Of a stretch of DNA of 37,922 bases, positions 10,361 to 19,710 are shown in pieces. The DNA is taken from NCBI RefSeq assembly GCF_001591485.1, contig NZ_BCUZ01000017.1, positions 1-37,922 of the forward strand, written 5' to 3'. A model generated the notes under the pieces. The model was not told where the DNA came from and ran no database searches. It worked only from the letters and a program-made list of their open reading frames with translations. This stretch comes from Neobacillus fumarioli NBRC 102428. GTDB taxonomy: Bacteria > Bacillota > Bacilli > Bacillales > Cytobacillaceae. Every line of letters begins with the position of its first letter. The first letter of the stretch is position 1. A program made the position numbers and the translations under genes.

Positions 10361-10534
10361 TCATGTTCCGTCATTTTTCTTCTGTTTCTTTGTTTTTTTC
10401 CTTTCCTGCATTGCAATATAAAAAAAGAAAAGGGCCAGCAGAAGAAAAGAAATTGCTCCTAACTGACGCTGATATAAATAATATAATGGCCAAGCAAAAA
10501 TAACTAGAACAATGATGACGATACTTGGTTTCAT
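10361..10534 (-). CDS. Small hydrophobic two-segment membrane protein
   Basis: A 57-residue product not recognised as a named family. It shows two hydrophobic segments, about residues 4-21 (IVIIVLVIFAWPLYYLY) and 25-43 (GAISFLLLALFFFYIAMQ), with a strongly basic lysine-rich C terminus, so a hairpin membrane protein with both ends inside is likely by the positive-inside rule. The ATG at 10534 follows AAGGTG by six bases. The upstream reading frame is open for another 72 codons, but that part is encoded by a folded intergenic repeat and is not expected to be translated. It lies alone between icmF and rpoE. A chance open frame cannot be excluded. Confidence 0.5.
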   Translation of the reverse strand: MKPSIVIIVLVIFAWPLYYLYQRQLGAISFLLLALFFFYIAMQERKKTKKQKKNDGT

Positions 10535-10544
10535 GAAAAACACC

Positions 10545-10757
10545 TTCTGTCGTAAGAAAAGTGCAAGGCGCCTGCCTAGCGGCGACAAGCACAAGACGAG
10601 CCGGAGAGAAGGCGCACTTTTAGCCTTCTTGACGGATCGGCTTGTGACCTCGAGCCGCTGGCGCCTCCGCCTAAAAGCTATCGCTTCTAGACGTGCGATG
10701 CTTATGCTGTCGAAGCTTTCCTTGTGGAGCTGGACAATTCTCGAAGTCAAAATTTAT
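10545..10757 (+). repeat. Long folded intergenic repeat (longest copy of family 2)
   Basis: Positions 10566-10666 form a long imperfect hairpin: AGGCGCC (10566-10572) with GGCGCCT (10660-10666), AGCGGC (10578-10583) with GCCGCT (10654-10659), CAAGC (10586-10590) with GCTTG (10640-10644), and AAGGC (10609-10613) with GCCTT (10623-10627). A conserved tail follows with CCTAAAAGC, GTGCGATGC, CTGTCGAAGCTTTCCTTGT and GGACAATTCTCGAAG. The tail recurs at 32901, 33966 and, inverted, at 37828. It carries no gene of its own. Confidence 0.85.
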
Positions 10758-10778
10758 AAATATATCGTTAAGTAAAAA

Positions 10779-10804
10779 ATACAATGGCCCGAAAGCCATT
10801 GTAT
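10779..10804 (-). terminator. Terminator after icmF
   Basis: ATACAATGGC (10779-10788) pairs with GCCATTGTAT (10795-10804); on the minus strand TTTTT follows. It closes the thl-hbd-acd-acdA-tetR-icmF transcript. Confidence 0.9.
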
Positions 10805-10834
10805 CAAAAATCTCCGGAAACCTCGAATCTTTTT

Positions 10835-13800
10835 TTACATATTCCGACGGTATTGTCCGCCTACTTCATACAGGGCGCGGGTAATTTGACCGAGGCTTGC
10901 CACTTTCACCGTTTCCATCAGTTCGGCAAAAATGTTGCCGCCGCTGACAGCCACCTCCTTCAGGCGCTGTAATGCCGCTTGCGCTTCGTCCTTATGCTCT
11001 TCCTGGAAGGCACGCAAGTTTTGAATTTGCAGCTCCTTTTCTTCTTTTGTCGCACGTGCCAGTTCCATATTGTCTACGGCTTCTTCTGAAGGTGGATTCG
11101 GATTTAAATACGTATTGACACCGATGATCGGCAATTTGCCACTATGCTTTAACATTTCATAGTACATGGATTCATCCTGGATTTTGCCGCGCTGGTACTG
11201 GGTTTCCATCGCTCCGAGCACCCCGCCGCGGTCATTCAGCCGGTCAAACTCCGCTAGTACCGCTTCTTCCACAAGGTCGGTCAGCTCTTCGACAATAAAC
11301 GAACCTTGAAGCGGATTTTCATTTTTCGTTAATCCATGCTCTTTTGTAATAATCATTTGAATCGCCATCGCCCTTCTTACCGATTCTTCGGTCGGTGTGG
11401 TGATTGCTTCATCGTAAGCATTGGTATGGAGCGAATTGCAGTTATCATGCAGCGCCATTAATGCCTGCAAAGTGGTGCGGATATCATTAAAATCAATCTC
11501 CTGGGCATGGAGTGAGCGGCCTGAAGTCTGCACATGGTATTTCAACTTCTGGCTACGCTCATTGGCCCCGTATTTTTCCCGCATGACGATCGCCCAAATG
11601 CGGCGCGCCACACGTCCGATTACCGTATACTCCGGATCAAGACCATTTGAGAAGAAGAAGGATAAGTTTGGCGCAAAATCATCAATTTTCATGCCGCGGC
11701 TCAAATAATATTCCACATAGGTGAAGCCATTGGACAAAGTGAACGCAAGCTGCGAGATCGGGTTCGCCCCCGCTTCCGCAATGTGATAGCCGGAAATCGA
11801 CACTGAATAATAGTTCCGCACTTGATGATCGATGAAATACTGCTGGATATCGCCCATCATTCTTAATGCAAACTCGGTTGAAAAAATACATGTGTTTTGT
11901 CCCTGATCTTCTTTTAAGATATCAGCCTGTACCGTACCGCGTACGGTTTTTAACGTATACGCTTTCACTTCAGCGAATTCTTCCACTGTCAGCAAGCGGC
12001 CAAGCTCAGCTTCTTTCTTCTTCACCTGCTGGTCAATTGCAGTATTCATAAACATCGCCAGAATAATCGGTGCCGGACCATTAATCGTCATCGATACCGA
12101 GGTTGACGGATGGCATAAATCAAAGCCTTCGTACAATTTCTTCATGTCATCCAACGTACAAATGCTGACTCCGCTTTCGCCAACTTTTCCGTAAATATCT
12201 GGCCGCCAGTCCGGATCCTCGCCATATAATGTGACCGAATCAAACGCTGTGCTTAAGCGCTTGGCGGTGTCGTCTTTCGATAAGTAGTGGAAACGGCGAT
12301 TCGTACGCTCCGGAGTGCCCTCGCCGGCAAATTGGCGTTTCGGGTCCTCTCCTTCCCGCTTGAACGGGAACACTCCTGCCGTATACGGGAAGGAGCCCGG
12401 CACGTTCTCACGGTATACCCAGCGGAGGATTTCACCGTAGTCTTTATATTTCGGCAAGACCACTTTTGGAATATCAAGGCCGGATAAACTTTTTGTTTTT
12501 AAAACGGTGATGATTTCTTTATCGCGAATGCGAGTCACAAACTTTTCTCCCGCATATGCCTGTTTCGTTTGCTCCCACGTAGCGAGAATTCGTTTTGATT
12601 CGAGTGTTAATTTTGCTTCTGTTTCCTGCTTAATGGCTTCCAAAGCTGCTTTGATCTTCTCGTCAGTTACTGCTTCAATCGCACCTTCGAGCTGGAACAG
12701 CTTCCGTGCAATATTGGCTTGCTCTTCCGCTTTTTTATGATATTGACGGACGGTTTCAGAGATTTCTCTTAAATAATAACGGCGGTCCGTCGGGATGATG
12801 ACATTTTGTTTTTCGACTTCAGCCTTTTTGTTATAGGAAGTAACCCAGCCGGTGTACATTTTTTCATTAATTTTTTCGATAAGGGCGGCAAACAATGCGT
12901 TTGTGCCTGTATCGTTGAACTGGCTGGCAATCGTGCCGTAGACTGGCATTTCGTTAATGTCCTTTTCAAACAGCATGTGGCTGCGCTGATACTGCTTTTG
13001 TACCTGGCGCTTTGCATCTTCCGAACCTTTGCGCTCAAATTTATTAATGACGATGAGATCAGCGAAATCAATCATATCGATTTTCTCAAGCTGTGACGGC
13101 GCTCCGAACTCGCTCGTCATGACATACATGGAAATATCACAGATTTCCGTAATTTCAGCGTCGCCCTGGCCAATGCCGCTCGTTTCTACAATCACAAGAT
13201 CAAAGCCGGCTGCTTTTACTACTGAGACGGCATCCTTAATCGCAAGCGACAGTTCGTTTTTCGAACGCCTTGTGGCAAGGCTTCTCATATATACATTCGG
13301 TGAAAAAATCGCGTTCATGCGAATCCGGTCGCCCAAGAGTGCGCCTCCCGTTTTTTGCTTTGTCGGGTCGACAGACAAAATCGCAACTTTTTTATCGGGA
13401 AATTCATTGATGAAACGGCGGATTAACTCGTCAGTCAGCGAGCTTTTGCCGGCACCGCCTGTTCCGGTGATTCCGAGCACCGGTATTTTCTTCTCAAGTG
13501 ATTTCACTCTATTCAGCGCTGCTTCCGCGGTGGCAGCCGCTTGTGAGTTTGTATCGACATGCAGCTCCGCCAGCGTGATCAGCTTCGCAATGGCAGTGAC
13601 ATCTCCTGACGAAAGCTTTTCGATTTGATGAATAGTCGTTTCATCGACTGTGGAGAAATCACATTCCTCTATCATTTGATCAATCATCCCCTGAAGCCCA
13701 AGCTTTCGCCCGTCTTCCGGTGAAAAAATACGGGCGATCCCATACTCATGAAGCTCTCTAATTTCCTTCGGAATGATCACTCCGCCGCCTCCGCCATAAA

Positions 13801-14080
13801 TGCGAATGTGCGGCGCCCCTTTTTCTTTTAATAAATCGTACATGTATTTAAAGTATTCCACATGACCGCCTTGGTAGGAGGAGACTGCAATCCCCTGTAC
13901 ATCCTCTTGAATCGCGGCATTGACAACCTCCTCCACCGAACGGTTATGGCCAAGGTGAATGACCTCTGCACCGCTCGCCTGAAGAATTCGCCGCATGATG
14001 TTGATGGAGGCATCATGGCCGTCGAACAAACTTGATGCCGTGACAAAACGGATATGGTGCTTTGGCTGATATTTTCCCAT
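10835..14080 (-). CDS. icmF: Fused isobutyryl-CoA mutase with GTPase chaperone domain (IcmF)
   Basis: Adenosylcobalamin enzyme that rearranges isobutyryl-CoA to butyryl-CoA; some members also act on isovaleryl/pivalyl-CoA. The 1081-residue protein has, in order, a B12-binding domain (DGHDASI at 20-26, H22 being the expected axial ligand, and IYGGGGGVI near 95), a MeaB-like GTPase domain (P-loop GTGGAGKS at 206-213, NKFE near 330) and a C-terminal mutase barrel ([13 protein letters not shown]). The ATG follows AGGAGG by seven bases. It is the last gene of an acyl-CoA operon, 78 bases after tetR. The fusion supplies its own G-protein chaperone, consistent with no separate meaB nearby. Isobutyryl- versus isovaleryl-type specificity cannot be settled by eye. 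Confidence 0.93.
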   Translation of the reverse strand: MGKYQPKHHIRFVTASSLFDGHDASINIMRRILQASGAEVIHLGHNRSVEEVVNAAIQEDVQGIAVSSYQGGHVEYFKYMYDLLKEKGAPHIRIYGGGGGVIIPKEIRELHEYGIARIFSPEDGRKLGLQGMIDQMIEECDFSTVDETTIHQIEKLSSGDVTAIAKLITLAELHVDTNSQAAATAEAALNRVKSLEKKIPVLGITGTGGAGKSSLTDELIRRFINEFPDKKVAILSVDPTKQKTGGALLGDRIRMNAIFSPNVYMRSLATRRSKNELSLAIKDAVSVVKAAGFDLVIVETSGIGQGDAEITEICDISMYVMTSEFGAPSQLEKIDMIDFADLIVINKFERKGSEDAKRQVQKQYQRSHMLFEKDINEMPVYGTIASQFNDTGTNALFAALIEKINEKMYTGWVTSYNKKAEVEKQNVIIPTDRRYYLREISETVRQYHKKAEEQANIARKLFQLEGAIEAVTDEKIKAALEAIKQETEAKLTLESKRILATWEQTKQAYAGEKFVTRIRDKEIITVLKTKSLSGLDIPKVVLPKYKDYGEILRWVYRENVPGSFPYTAGVFPFKREGEDPKRQFAGEGTPERTNRRFHYLSKDDTAKRLSTAFDSVTLYGEDPDWRPDIYGKVGESGVSICTLDDMKKLYEGFDLCHPSTSVSMTINGPAPIILAMFMNTAIDQQVKKKEAELGRLLTVEEFAEVKAYTLKTVRGTVQADILKEDQGQNTCIFSTEFALRMMGDIQQYFIDHQVRNYYSVSISGYHIAEAGANPISQLAFTLSNGFTYVEYYLSRGMKIDDFAPNLSFFFSNGLDPEYTVIGRVARRIWAIVMREKYGANERSQKLKYHVQTSGRSLHAQEIDFNDIRTTLQALMALHDNCNSLHTNAYDEAITTPTEESVRRAMAIQMIITKEHGLTKNENPLQGSFIVEELTDLVEEAVLAEFDRLNDRGGVLGAMETQYQRGKIQDESMYYEMLKHSGKLPIIGVNTYLNPNPPSEEAVDNMELARATKEEKELQIQNLRAFQEEHKDEAQAALQRLKEVAVSGGNIFAELMETVKVASLGQITRALYEVGGQYRRNM

Positions 14081-14158
14081 CCTCTTTCCTCCTATTCTTT
14101 CATTTTCCGTTTGCCAGCTTTATTTCTTTTCACAAGCCAACCTATTTTCGAAGATTTT

Positions 14159-14794
14159 CTAGCTCTTCCCGTGAAGCTGTCCCAAGCCGGAAAATAAAAC
14201 TTGCGTCTGCAGGTCAATGTACTCTTCCAACGTAAATAATTTTCTTAACGCCCATCGGCGGAAAGCCCACATCTGACCTTGGACAAAAATATCATGAGCA
14301 ATGATTTTCACCTGTTTTTCCGTTATACTAAGCTCGCCATTTTCTACACAGTCATTCAGCAGGTTTTCAAACATGGCGACCATTTCGATTTCCTTTTTTA
14401 ACACATAGGGCAGAGCATCCTTTGATAGCGATTTGACTTCTTGATACATGATGAGAACTTCTTCCTGCATTTCATCCATCACGTGATAGAAATTAGCAAT
14501 TCCTACCTTCAAGCTCTCAAGGGTTCCTTTTTTATGATCCAGCGCCTGGTCGAGCCGCTCGCGGACATGGTCATAAATTTGATCACATACAAGATACAGC
14601 ACATCTTCTTTCGTACGGATGTATTCATAAAGCGTCCCTATGCTGAACCCAGCAGCCTTCGCAATTTCCCTGGTTGTTGTCCGATGAAATCCCTTTTGCT
14701 TAAAAAGGGCTACCGCTCCTTTAATCATCTGCTCGCGCCGTTTCTGTACAAGGCGCTCATCTTTGACTGAAGCATGTACCTCCCGCTTTGTCAT
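14159..14794 (-). CDS. TetR-family regulator of the acyl-CoA operon (FadR-like)
   Basis: A 211-residue repressor with an N-terminal helix-turn-helix (about residues 22-65: GAVALFKQKGFHRTTTREIAKAAGFSIGTLYEYI in the TetR pattern) and a helical ligand domain. Its ribosome binding site AAGGATGG overlaps the acdA stop codon, 13 bases before the ATG, so the two genes are probably translationally coupled. It lies inside the operon it likely controls. Two matching 18-base inverted repeats upstream of thl and fadF resemble the B. subtilis FadR site (TGAATGAMTANTCATTCA), so an acyl-CoA-responsive repressor is inferred. Whether it is the orthologue of B. subtilis FadR is not established here. Confidence 0.88.
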   Translation of the reverse strand: MTKREVHASVKDERLVQKRREQMIKGAVALFKQKGFHRTTTREIAKAAGFSIGTLYEYIRTKEDVLYLVCDQIYDHVRERLDQALDHKKGTLESLKVGIANFYHVMDEMQEEVLIMYQEVKSLSKDALPYVLKKEIEMVAMFENLLNDCVENGELSITEKQVKIIAHDIFVQGQMWAFRRWALRKLFTLEEYIDLQTQVLFSGLGQLHGKS

Positions 14795-14807
14795 TCTTTT
14801 GCCATCC

Positions 14808-15947
14808 TTACTTTGTTAACATTCTAGAAATAACAAGGCGCTGAATTTCCTGCGTACCTTCATATATTTGCGTAATTTTCGCATCGCGCATAAACCTCTC
14901 TACCGGGTAATCCTTTGTATATCCGTAACCGCCGAAAATTTGAACCGCTTCGGTTGTGACCTTCATCGCCGTATCGCCCGCAAATAGCTTCGACATCGCC
15001 GATTCTTTGCCGTATGGCAGTCCGTTTGATTCGAGCCATGCAGCCTGGTAGGTTAATAGTCTTGATGCTTCAACGGCCGTTGCCATATCTGCCAGCTTGA
15101 AGCTGATTCCCTGATTTGCTGCAATTGGTTTGCCGAATTGGTGACGTTCTTTCGCATACTCCACTGCGGCGTCAAGTGCACCTTGAGCAATCCCGACAGC
15201 TTGTGCCGCGATGCCGTTGCGGCCGCCATCAAGCGTCATCATGGCAATTTTAAAGCCCTGGCCTTCTTCCCCAAGGCGGTTTTCCACCGGAACCTTGCAA
15301 TCTTCAAAAATAATTTCAGTTGTCGGTGACGAACGAATACCGAGTTTCTTTTCTTTTTTGCCGACAGAGAAGCCCGGGAAATCTTTTTCAATAATGAATG
15401 CGGTAGTGCCCCGTTGACGGCTTGCCGGATCTGTTAAGGCAAAAACGACATAAATGTCGGCCTCGCCGCCGTTCGTGATGAAAATTTTGGAACCGTTTAA
15501 CACATAATGATCACCTTCAAGACGGGCCGTCGTTCTCATTCCGCCGGCATCAGAGCCGCTGCCAGGTTCCGTTAAACCATATGCACCGATTTTTGTTCCT
15601 TCTGCCAATGGACGAAGGTACTTTTGCTTTTGTTCTTCCGTGCCAAATTTATAAATCGGCCAGCTGGCTAGTGAAGTGTGGGCGGAGAGTGTTACACCGA
15701 TAGAGGAATCAACGCGGGATAACTCCTCTACTGCAATACAGTAAGCAAGATAATCGCTGCCAATGCCTCCATACTCTTCCGGCCATGGAATCCCCGTTAA
15801 GCCTAGCTCCGCCATTTTATCAAAAAGCCCGCGGTCAAAACGCTCATTCTCATCACGCTCTGCAGCCGTCGGCGCTACTTCATTCCGGGCAAAATCCCGT
15901 ACCATCTTCCTAATCATTTCATGTTCTTCAGTTAATTGAAAATTCAT
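14808..15947 (-). CDS. acdA: Acyl-CoA dehydrogenase AcdA
   Basis: FAD enzyme that introduces the trans-2 double bond into acyl-CoA in beta-oxidation or branched-chain acyl-CoA breakdown. The 379-residue length equals B. subtilis AcdA and the sequence is closely similar from MNFQLTEE to the C terminus. Signatures are [13 protein letters not shown] (flavin/substrate loop near residue 130), [14 protein letters not shown] and [12 protein letters not shown], which holds the catalytic glutamate. GGGAGGAC precedes the ATG. In B. subtilis acdA directly follows rpoE; here icmF, tetR and the rest of a larger operon surround it. Confidence 0.95.
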   Translation of the reverse strand: MNFQLTEEHEMIRKMVRDFARNEVAPTAAERDENERFDRGLFDKMAELGLTGIPWPEEYGGIGSDYLAYCIAVEELSRVDSSIGVTLSAHTSLASWPIYKFGTEEQKQKYLRPLAEGTKIGAYGLTEPGSGSDAGGMRTTARLEGDHYVLNGSKIFITNGGEADIYVVFALTDPASRQRGTTAFIIEKDFPGFSVGKKEKKLGIRSSPTTEIIFEDCKVPVENRLGEEGQGFKIAMMTLDGGRNGIAAQAVGIAQGALDAAVEYAKERHQFGKPIAANQGISFKLADMATAVEASRLLTYQAAWLESNGLPYGKESAMSKLFAGDTAMKVTTEAVQIFGGYGYTKDYPVERFMRDAKITQIYEGTQEIQRLVISRMLTK

Positions 15948-16023
15948 CTTCTAGTCCTCCCCTTCTTAAAAAGCACAATACAAACTCAAGCAGCAGCCCC
16001 ATTTACATGAGGGTATAGCACGC

Positions 16024-16125
16024 TGATATCAACATGATTGGAGATATATCAACAAATTTTTCACGGATATCGACACATTCTAGCCGATATCGACACATTT
16101 TTTTAATGTATCAACAATTTTTAAG
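16024..16125. repeat. Degenerate tandem repeat array, about five units
   Basis: Between acdA and the upstream acyl-CoA dehydrogenase gene are five diverged units of roughly 18-24 bases: TGATATCAACATGATTGG, GATATATCAACAAATTTT, GATATCGACACATTCTAG, GATATCGACACATTTTTT and GTATCAACAATTTTTAAG. The consensus is GATATCRACAMATTTTT. The array lies within a 191-base stretch that would be transcribed with the operon. It encodes nothing evident. Confidence 0.8.
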
Positions 16126-16138
16126 CAACCTGCCCAGC

Positions 16139-17269
16139 TTAAAGAAACTTACTAATCACAATCCGCTGAATCTCACTCGTTCCTTCGTAAATTTCTGTTA
16201 CCTTGGCATCGCGGAAGTACCGTTCTACCGGATAATCCTCTGTGTATCCATAACCGCCAAATACTTGAATGGCCTCTGTTGCTACTTCAACTGCGGTTCG
16301 GGTGGCAAACAGCTTCGCCATAGAGGCTTCCATGCTACATTTCTGCCCCATGCTTCTCAAGTCAGCTGCATGGTAGACAAGCAGCCTTGCCGCTTCTACA
16401 CTTGTCGCCATATCGGCCAGCTTAAAGGCAATTCCTTGCTGGGCAATAATCCGCTTGCCAAATTGCTTACGTTCATTAGCGTAGGCAGTTGCGGCTGACA
16501 GTGCGGCCTCTGCAATTCCTAAAGCCTGGGCAGCGATGCCGATGCGGCCGACATCGAGGTTGGCCATAGCAATTTTAAACCCTTCTCCTTCCTGTCCAAG
16601 CAAGTTCTCAACCGGTATTCGCATATCTTCGAAAGTAAGCTGTACCGTTCTTGAACCATGCAGCCCCATTTTCTTTTCATCTTTGCCAACCACAAGACCC
16701 GGGGTATTTTTTTCCACAATAAAAGCGGAAATTCCTTTACTGCAAAGTACGGGATTGGTTTTCGCAAACACAATATACACATCCGCTTCTCCGCCATTGG
16801 TAATGAAAACCTTGGAACCATTGATAAGGTAATGATCACCGTCACGGACTGCGCGGGATTTTAATGAAGCTGCATCAGATCCGGAACTTGGCTCTGTTAA
16901 GCAAAATGCCCCTAAATATTCACCCGAGGCCAGTTTCGGCACATATTTGCGTTTCTGTTCTTCCGTTCCAAAATACAAAATGGGATTGGTGCCGACCGAT
17001 GTATGCACAGATAAAATCACACCCATCGTAGCACTGACCCGGGACAGTTCGTTAATGGCGATAATATAGGAGGTAAAATCCATCTCAGCACCGCCATATT
17101 CCTGCGGAACAGGAATGCCCATAAGGCCAAGCTCACCCATTTTCCGAAGAATTGGGCCCGGGAATTCTCCATTTTCCATTTTTTCAATAAACGGTGCAAT
17201 TTCGCTGGCGGCAAAATCGCGAACCATCTTGCGCATCATTTCTTGTTCTTCCGTAAATTTGAGTTTCAT
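16139..17269 (-). CDS. Acyl-CoA dehydrogenase, second paralogue
   Basis: FAD-dependent acyl-CoA dehydrogenase of 376 residues, clearly paralogous to the neighbouring acdA. It has [15 protein letters not shown] near residue 130, [15 protein letters not shown] and [13 protein letters not shown] with the catalytic glutamate. The start at 17269 (MKLKFTEEQ) is preferred because GGGGAG lies six bases upstream; the frame is open 13 codons further, but without a site. B. subtilis mmgC (mmgABCDE operon) is the probable closest functional relative, based on its neighbours thl and hbd. Chain-length or branch preference is unknown. Confidence 0.93.
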   Translation of the reverse strand: MKLKFTEEQEMMRKMVRDFAASEIAPFIEKMENGEFPGPILRKMGELGLMGIPVPQEYGGAEMDFTSYIIAINELSRVSATMGVILSVHTSVGTNPILYFGTEEQKRKYVPKLASGEYLGAFCLTEPSSGSDAASLKSRAVRDGDHYLINGSKVFITNGGEADVYIVFAKTNPVLCSKGISAFIVEKNTPGLVVGKDEKKMGLHGSRTVQLTFEDMRIPVENLLGQEGEGFKIAMANLDVGRIGIAAQALGIAEAALSAATAYANERKQFGKRIIAQQGIAFKLADMATSVEAARLLVYHAADLRSMGQKCSMEASMAKLFATRTAVEVATEAIQVFGGYGYTEDYPVERYFRDAKVTEIYEGTSEIQRIVISKFL

Positions 17270-17360
17270 GTTGTTCTCCCCTTTTGGAGTTTGTAAAATG
17301 GCCCTCAAAATCTTTGTTTGAAGATGAATAGAATTAGTGGTGCGCCTTATGATGTGCGCT

Positions 17361-18212
17361 CTATTCGTACGTATAAAAACCGCGGCCCGTCTTCTTGCCG
17401 AGCCAGCCTGCTTTCACATATTTACGCAGGAGCGGACATGGGCGATATTTATCGTCTCCAAAGCCTTCATGGAGTGTCTCCATAATGTACAAGCATGTAT
17501 CAAGACCGATAAAATCTGCTAATGTCAGCGGGCCCATTGGGTGATTCATGCCGAGCTTCATCACTTCATCAATGGCTTCCTTCGTAGCGACACCTTCATA
17601 TAATGTATAAATGGCTTCATTAATCATCGGCATCAGCACCCGATTAGATACAAAACCTGGAAAATCATTGACTTCAACCGGCACTTTCTTTAATGTTTTC
17701 GTCATCTCTTCAATTACTTGATATACTTCATCAGCCGTTGCCAAACCACGAATAATTTCAACCAGCTTCATGACCGGCACCGGATTCATAAAATGCATGC
17801 CGATGACTTTCTCCGGACGTTTTGTCACAGCAGCAATTTCCGTAATTGGCAGGGAGGATGTATTGCTGGCCAATATCGTATGGGCCGGGGCAAATTCATC
17901 CAGTTGGGCAAAAATTTTGGACTTGATTTCCATATTTTCAACAGCCGCTTCAATGACAAGGTCAACATCCTTTGCATCTGACAGATCCGTTGATGGAATA
18001 AGGAGACCTAATACGTCCTGTTTTTCTTCAGCTGTCATCCGGCCCTTTTCCACATTCCGGGATAAATTTTTATTGATGACACCTAAACCACGTTCAATTA
18101 ATTCCTGTTTTAAGTCATTTAACAGCACTTGATAGCCTGCTTGGGCACAAACTTGAGCAATCCCTGAGCCCATTTGTCCGGCACCTACTACCATTACTTT
18201 TGAAACATTCAT
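17361..18212 (-). CDS. mmgB: 3-hydroxybutyryl-CoA dehydrogenase
   Basis: NAD(P)-dependent oxidation of 3-hydroxyacyl-CoA to 3-oxoacyl-CoA. The 283-residue protein has the Rossmann motif [11 protein letters not shown] at about 9-19, the catalytic histidine/[10 protein letters not shown] region (GMHFMNP) near residue 138, and [12 protein letters not shown] with the conserved C-terminal [14 protein letters not shown]. The start at 18212 is set by GGAGGGG five bases upstream; nine extra upstream codons are open but have no site. It lies between thl and the acyl-CoA dehydrogenase genes, giving the operon three consecutive beta-oxidation activities apart from an enoyl-CoA hydratase, which is missing locally. 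Confidence 0.93.
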   Translation of the reverse strand: MNVSKVMVVGAGQMGSGIAQVCAQAGYQVLLNDLKQELIERGLGVINKNLSRNVEKGRMTAEEKQDVLGLLIPSTDLSDAKDVDLVIEAAVENMEIKSKIFAQLDEFAPAHTILASNTSSLPITEIAAVTKRPEKVIGMHFMNPVPVMKLVEIIRGLATADEVYQVIEEMTKTLKKVPVEVNDFPGFVSNRVLMPMINEAIYTLYEGVATKEAIDEVMKLGMNHPMGPLTLADFIGLDTCLYIMETLHEGFGDDKYRPCPLLRKYVKAGWLGKKTGRGFYTYE

Positions 18213-18315
18213 GTTTTCCCCTCCACCTGCAGGCTGCATCCTGCTTTTTTAAAAAGTTAGGCCTGTTTATTTGCGTAAAAACTGATGATATTTGCGAATA
18301 TACGATTCAATGATT

Positions 18316-19503
18316 CTACGCCTTTGGCACTTCGATCATAATCGCATCGCCCTGGCCGCCTCCTGAGCAAATCGCGGCAATCCCGATTCCACCGCCGCGG
18401 CGCTTCAATTCATGCATCAAGGTAATAATAATACGCGCACCGCTCGCCCCAATCGGGTGCCCTAAGGCGACCGCACCGCCGTTCACATTGACTTTTTCCG
18501 GATCCAAACCGGCAATCTGCCCGCTCGCTAACGCTACAGCAGCAAAAGCCTCATTGATTTCAAATAGGTCAATTTCCGCCAAAGACCGACCGGTTTTCCG
18601 TAAAATTTCATTTATCACAAGACCTGGTGTTTGCGGGAAGTGCTTTGCTTCAACTGCAATTGCAGCCTGGCCAATAATGACAGCTTCTGCTTTGCGGCCT
18701 TCACGTATAGCCCGTTCCTCACTCATCAGTACAAGCGCGCCGGCACCGTCATTGACCCCTGGAGCATTACCGGCTGTAATCGTCCCTTCTCCGTTAAAGG
18801 CCGGCCCAAGCTTTGCCAGTTTTTCTAATGAGGTGTCTTTTCTTGGTGCTTCATCCTCTTTAATCACGACCGGAGCACCTTTTCTCTGCGGAACTTCCAC
18901 AGCGACTATTTCTTCAGCGAACTTGCCGGACTCGATGGCGGCAATTGCCCGCTGATGGCTTCTTAAAGCCCATTCATCCTGGGCTTCGCGGCTGATGTTC
19001 ATCTCTTCTGCCGTCAAATTCCCGTAAGTCCCCATATGAACGCCAGTAAAGCTGCAGCTTAACCCGTCATGAATCATTAAATCCTGTACGGCGCCGTCGC
19101 CCATGCGCAGGCCCCATCTTGCTTTTGGCAAAATATACGGCGCGCTCGACATGGACTCCATGCCTCCGGCCACAATGACCTCTTCATCACCGAGGCGGAT
19201 GATTTGGTCAGCAAGCGTAACACTTCGCAGACCGGAAGCACAGACTTTGTTAATCGTTTCCGTCTTCACTTCCCACGGCAGTCCTGCTTCCCGAGCCGCC
19301 TGGCGGGATGGGATCTGCCCCTGGCCTCCTTGTAAGACCGTTCCAAAAATAACCTCTTGGACGTCTTCTGGTGCCACATCTGCCCGCTTTAGCGCTTCCT
19401 TAATCGCAACCCCTCCAAGCTGTGCAGCCGTAAGACTGCTTAACGCGCCGCCAAATTTACCAAAAGGCGTTCTAACTCCACTTAAAATGACTGTTCTCCC
19501 CAT
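18316..19503 (-). CDS. mmgA: Acetyl-CoA acetyltransferase (thiolase)
   Basis: Degradative thiolase that cleaves 3-oxoacyl-CoA with CoA, or condenses two acetyl-CoA. The 395-residue protein has the nucleophile in NKVCASGLRS near residue 88, the histidine in GGAVALGHPIGASGARI near 350 and the second cysteine in AAICSGGGQGDA near 380. The ATG at 19503 follows GGGAG by about ten bases; a GTG three codons upstream abuts that site and is rejected. It is first in the operon and is preceded by a TetR-type inverted repeat and a possible cre site. Confidence 0.94.
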   Translation of the reverse strand: MGRTVILSGVRTPFGKFGGALSSLTAAQLGGVAIKEALKRADVAPEDVQEVIFGTVLQGGQGQIPSRQAAREAGLPWEVKTETINKVCASGLRSVTLADQIIRLGDEEVIVAGGMESMSSAPYILPKARWGLRMGDGAVQDLMIHDGLSCSFTGVHMGTYGNLTAEEMNISREAQDEWALRSHQRAIAAIESGKFAEEIVAVEVPQRKGAPVVIKEDEAPRKDTSLEKLAKLGPAFNGEGTITAGNAPGVNDGAGALVLMSEERAIREGRKAEAVIIGQAAIAVEAKHFPQTPGLVINEILRKTGRSLAEIDLFEINEAFAAVALASGQIAGLDPEKVNVNGGAVALGHPIGASGARIIITLMHELKRRGGGIGIAAICSGGGQGDAIMIEVPKA

Positions 19504-19544
19504 ATTAAACACTCTCCCTATCTAAATAATCATGCATGTTCAAT

Positions 19545-19562
19545 TGACTGAACGCTCGCTCA
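19545..19562. promoter_or_regulatory. Probable TetR operator upstream of the thl operon
   Basis: TGACTGAACGCTCGCTCA is an imperfect inverted repeat, TGACTGA with TCGCTCA around a four-base centre. It matches the one upstream of fadF and agrees with the published B. subtilis FadR site at about 12 of 17 defined positions. It lies about 42 bases before the thl start. I could not place a convincing promoter around it. Confidence 0.65.
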
Positions 19563-19587
19563 ATACTTGGTCAAAAAAACAGAACAA

Positions 19588-19601
19588 TGTAAGCGTTTTA
19601 T
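19588..19601 (+). promoter_or_regulatory. Possible catabolite response element upstream of thl
   Basis: TGTAAGCGTTTTAT fits the cre consensus TGWAANCGNTNWCA at 12 of 14 positions, the last two failing. It lies about 85 bases upstream of the thl start, next to the TetR-type operator. CcpA control of the related mmg operon of B. subtilis is known; here it is inferred. Confidence 0.45.
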
Positions 19602-19627
19602 TAATATCTTTATTTTACACAAAAAAG

Positions 19628-19696
19628 AGCAGAAGTTGAATTATTAGGCACAAAATTCCTAAAATTTTTGAATTTGCGAAATAACCAACTTCTGCT
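19628..19696 (-). terminator. Terminator after fadF
   Basis: AGCAGAAGTTG (19628-19638) pairs perfectly with CAACTTCTGCT (19686-19696) around a 47-base loop. On the minus strand CTTTTTTG follows. It separates fadF from the thl operon, so the two are different transcripts. Confidence 0.75.
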
Positions 19697-19710
19697 ATTC
19701 ATGTTGTTTC

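Noticed and set aside
10535-10750. Coding sequence in the upstream half of the 10361-10750 frame
   Set aside because: It is composed of the folded intergenic repeat, which recurs without any open frame at 33966 and 37828.
13029-13628. A 199-codon open frame on the plus strand, opposite icmF
   Set aside because: It is fully antisense to a well-matched gene, has no ribosome binding site and its product is low-complexity serine/alanine sequence.
16024-16125. CRISPR-like array
   Set aside because: Units are short and degenerate and follow one another without unique spacers; no cas genes are present.
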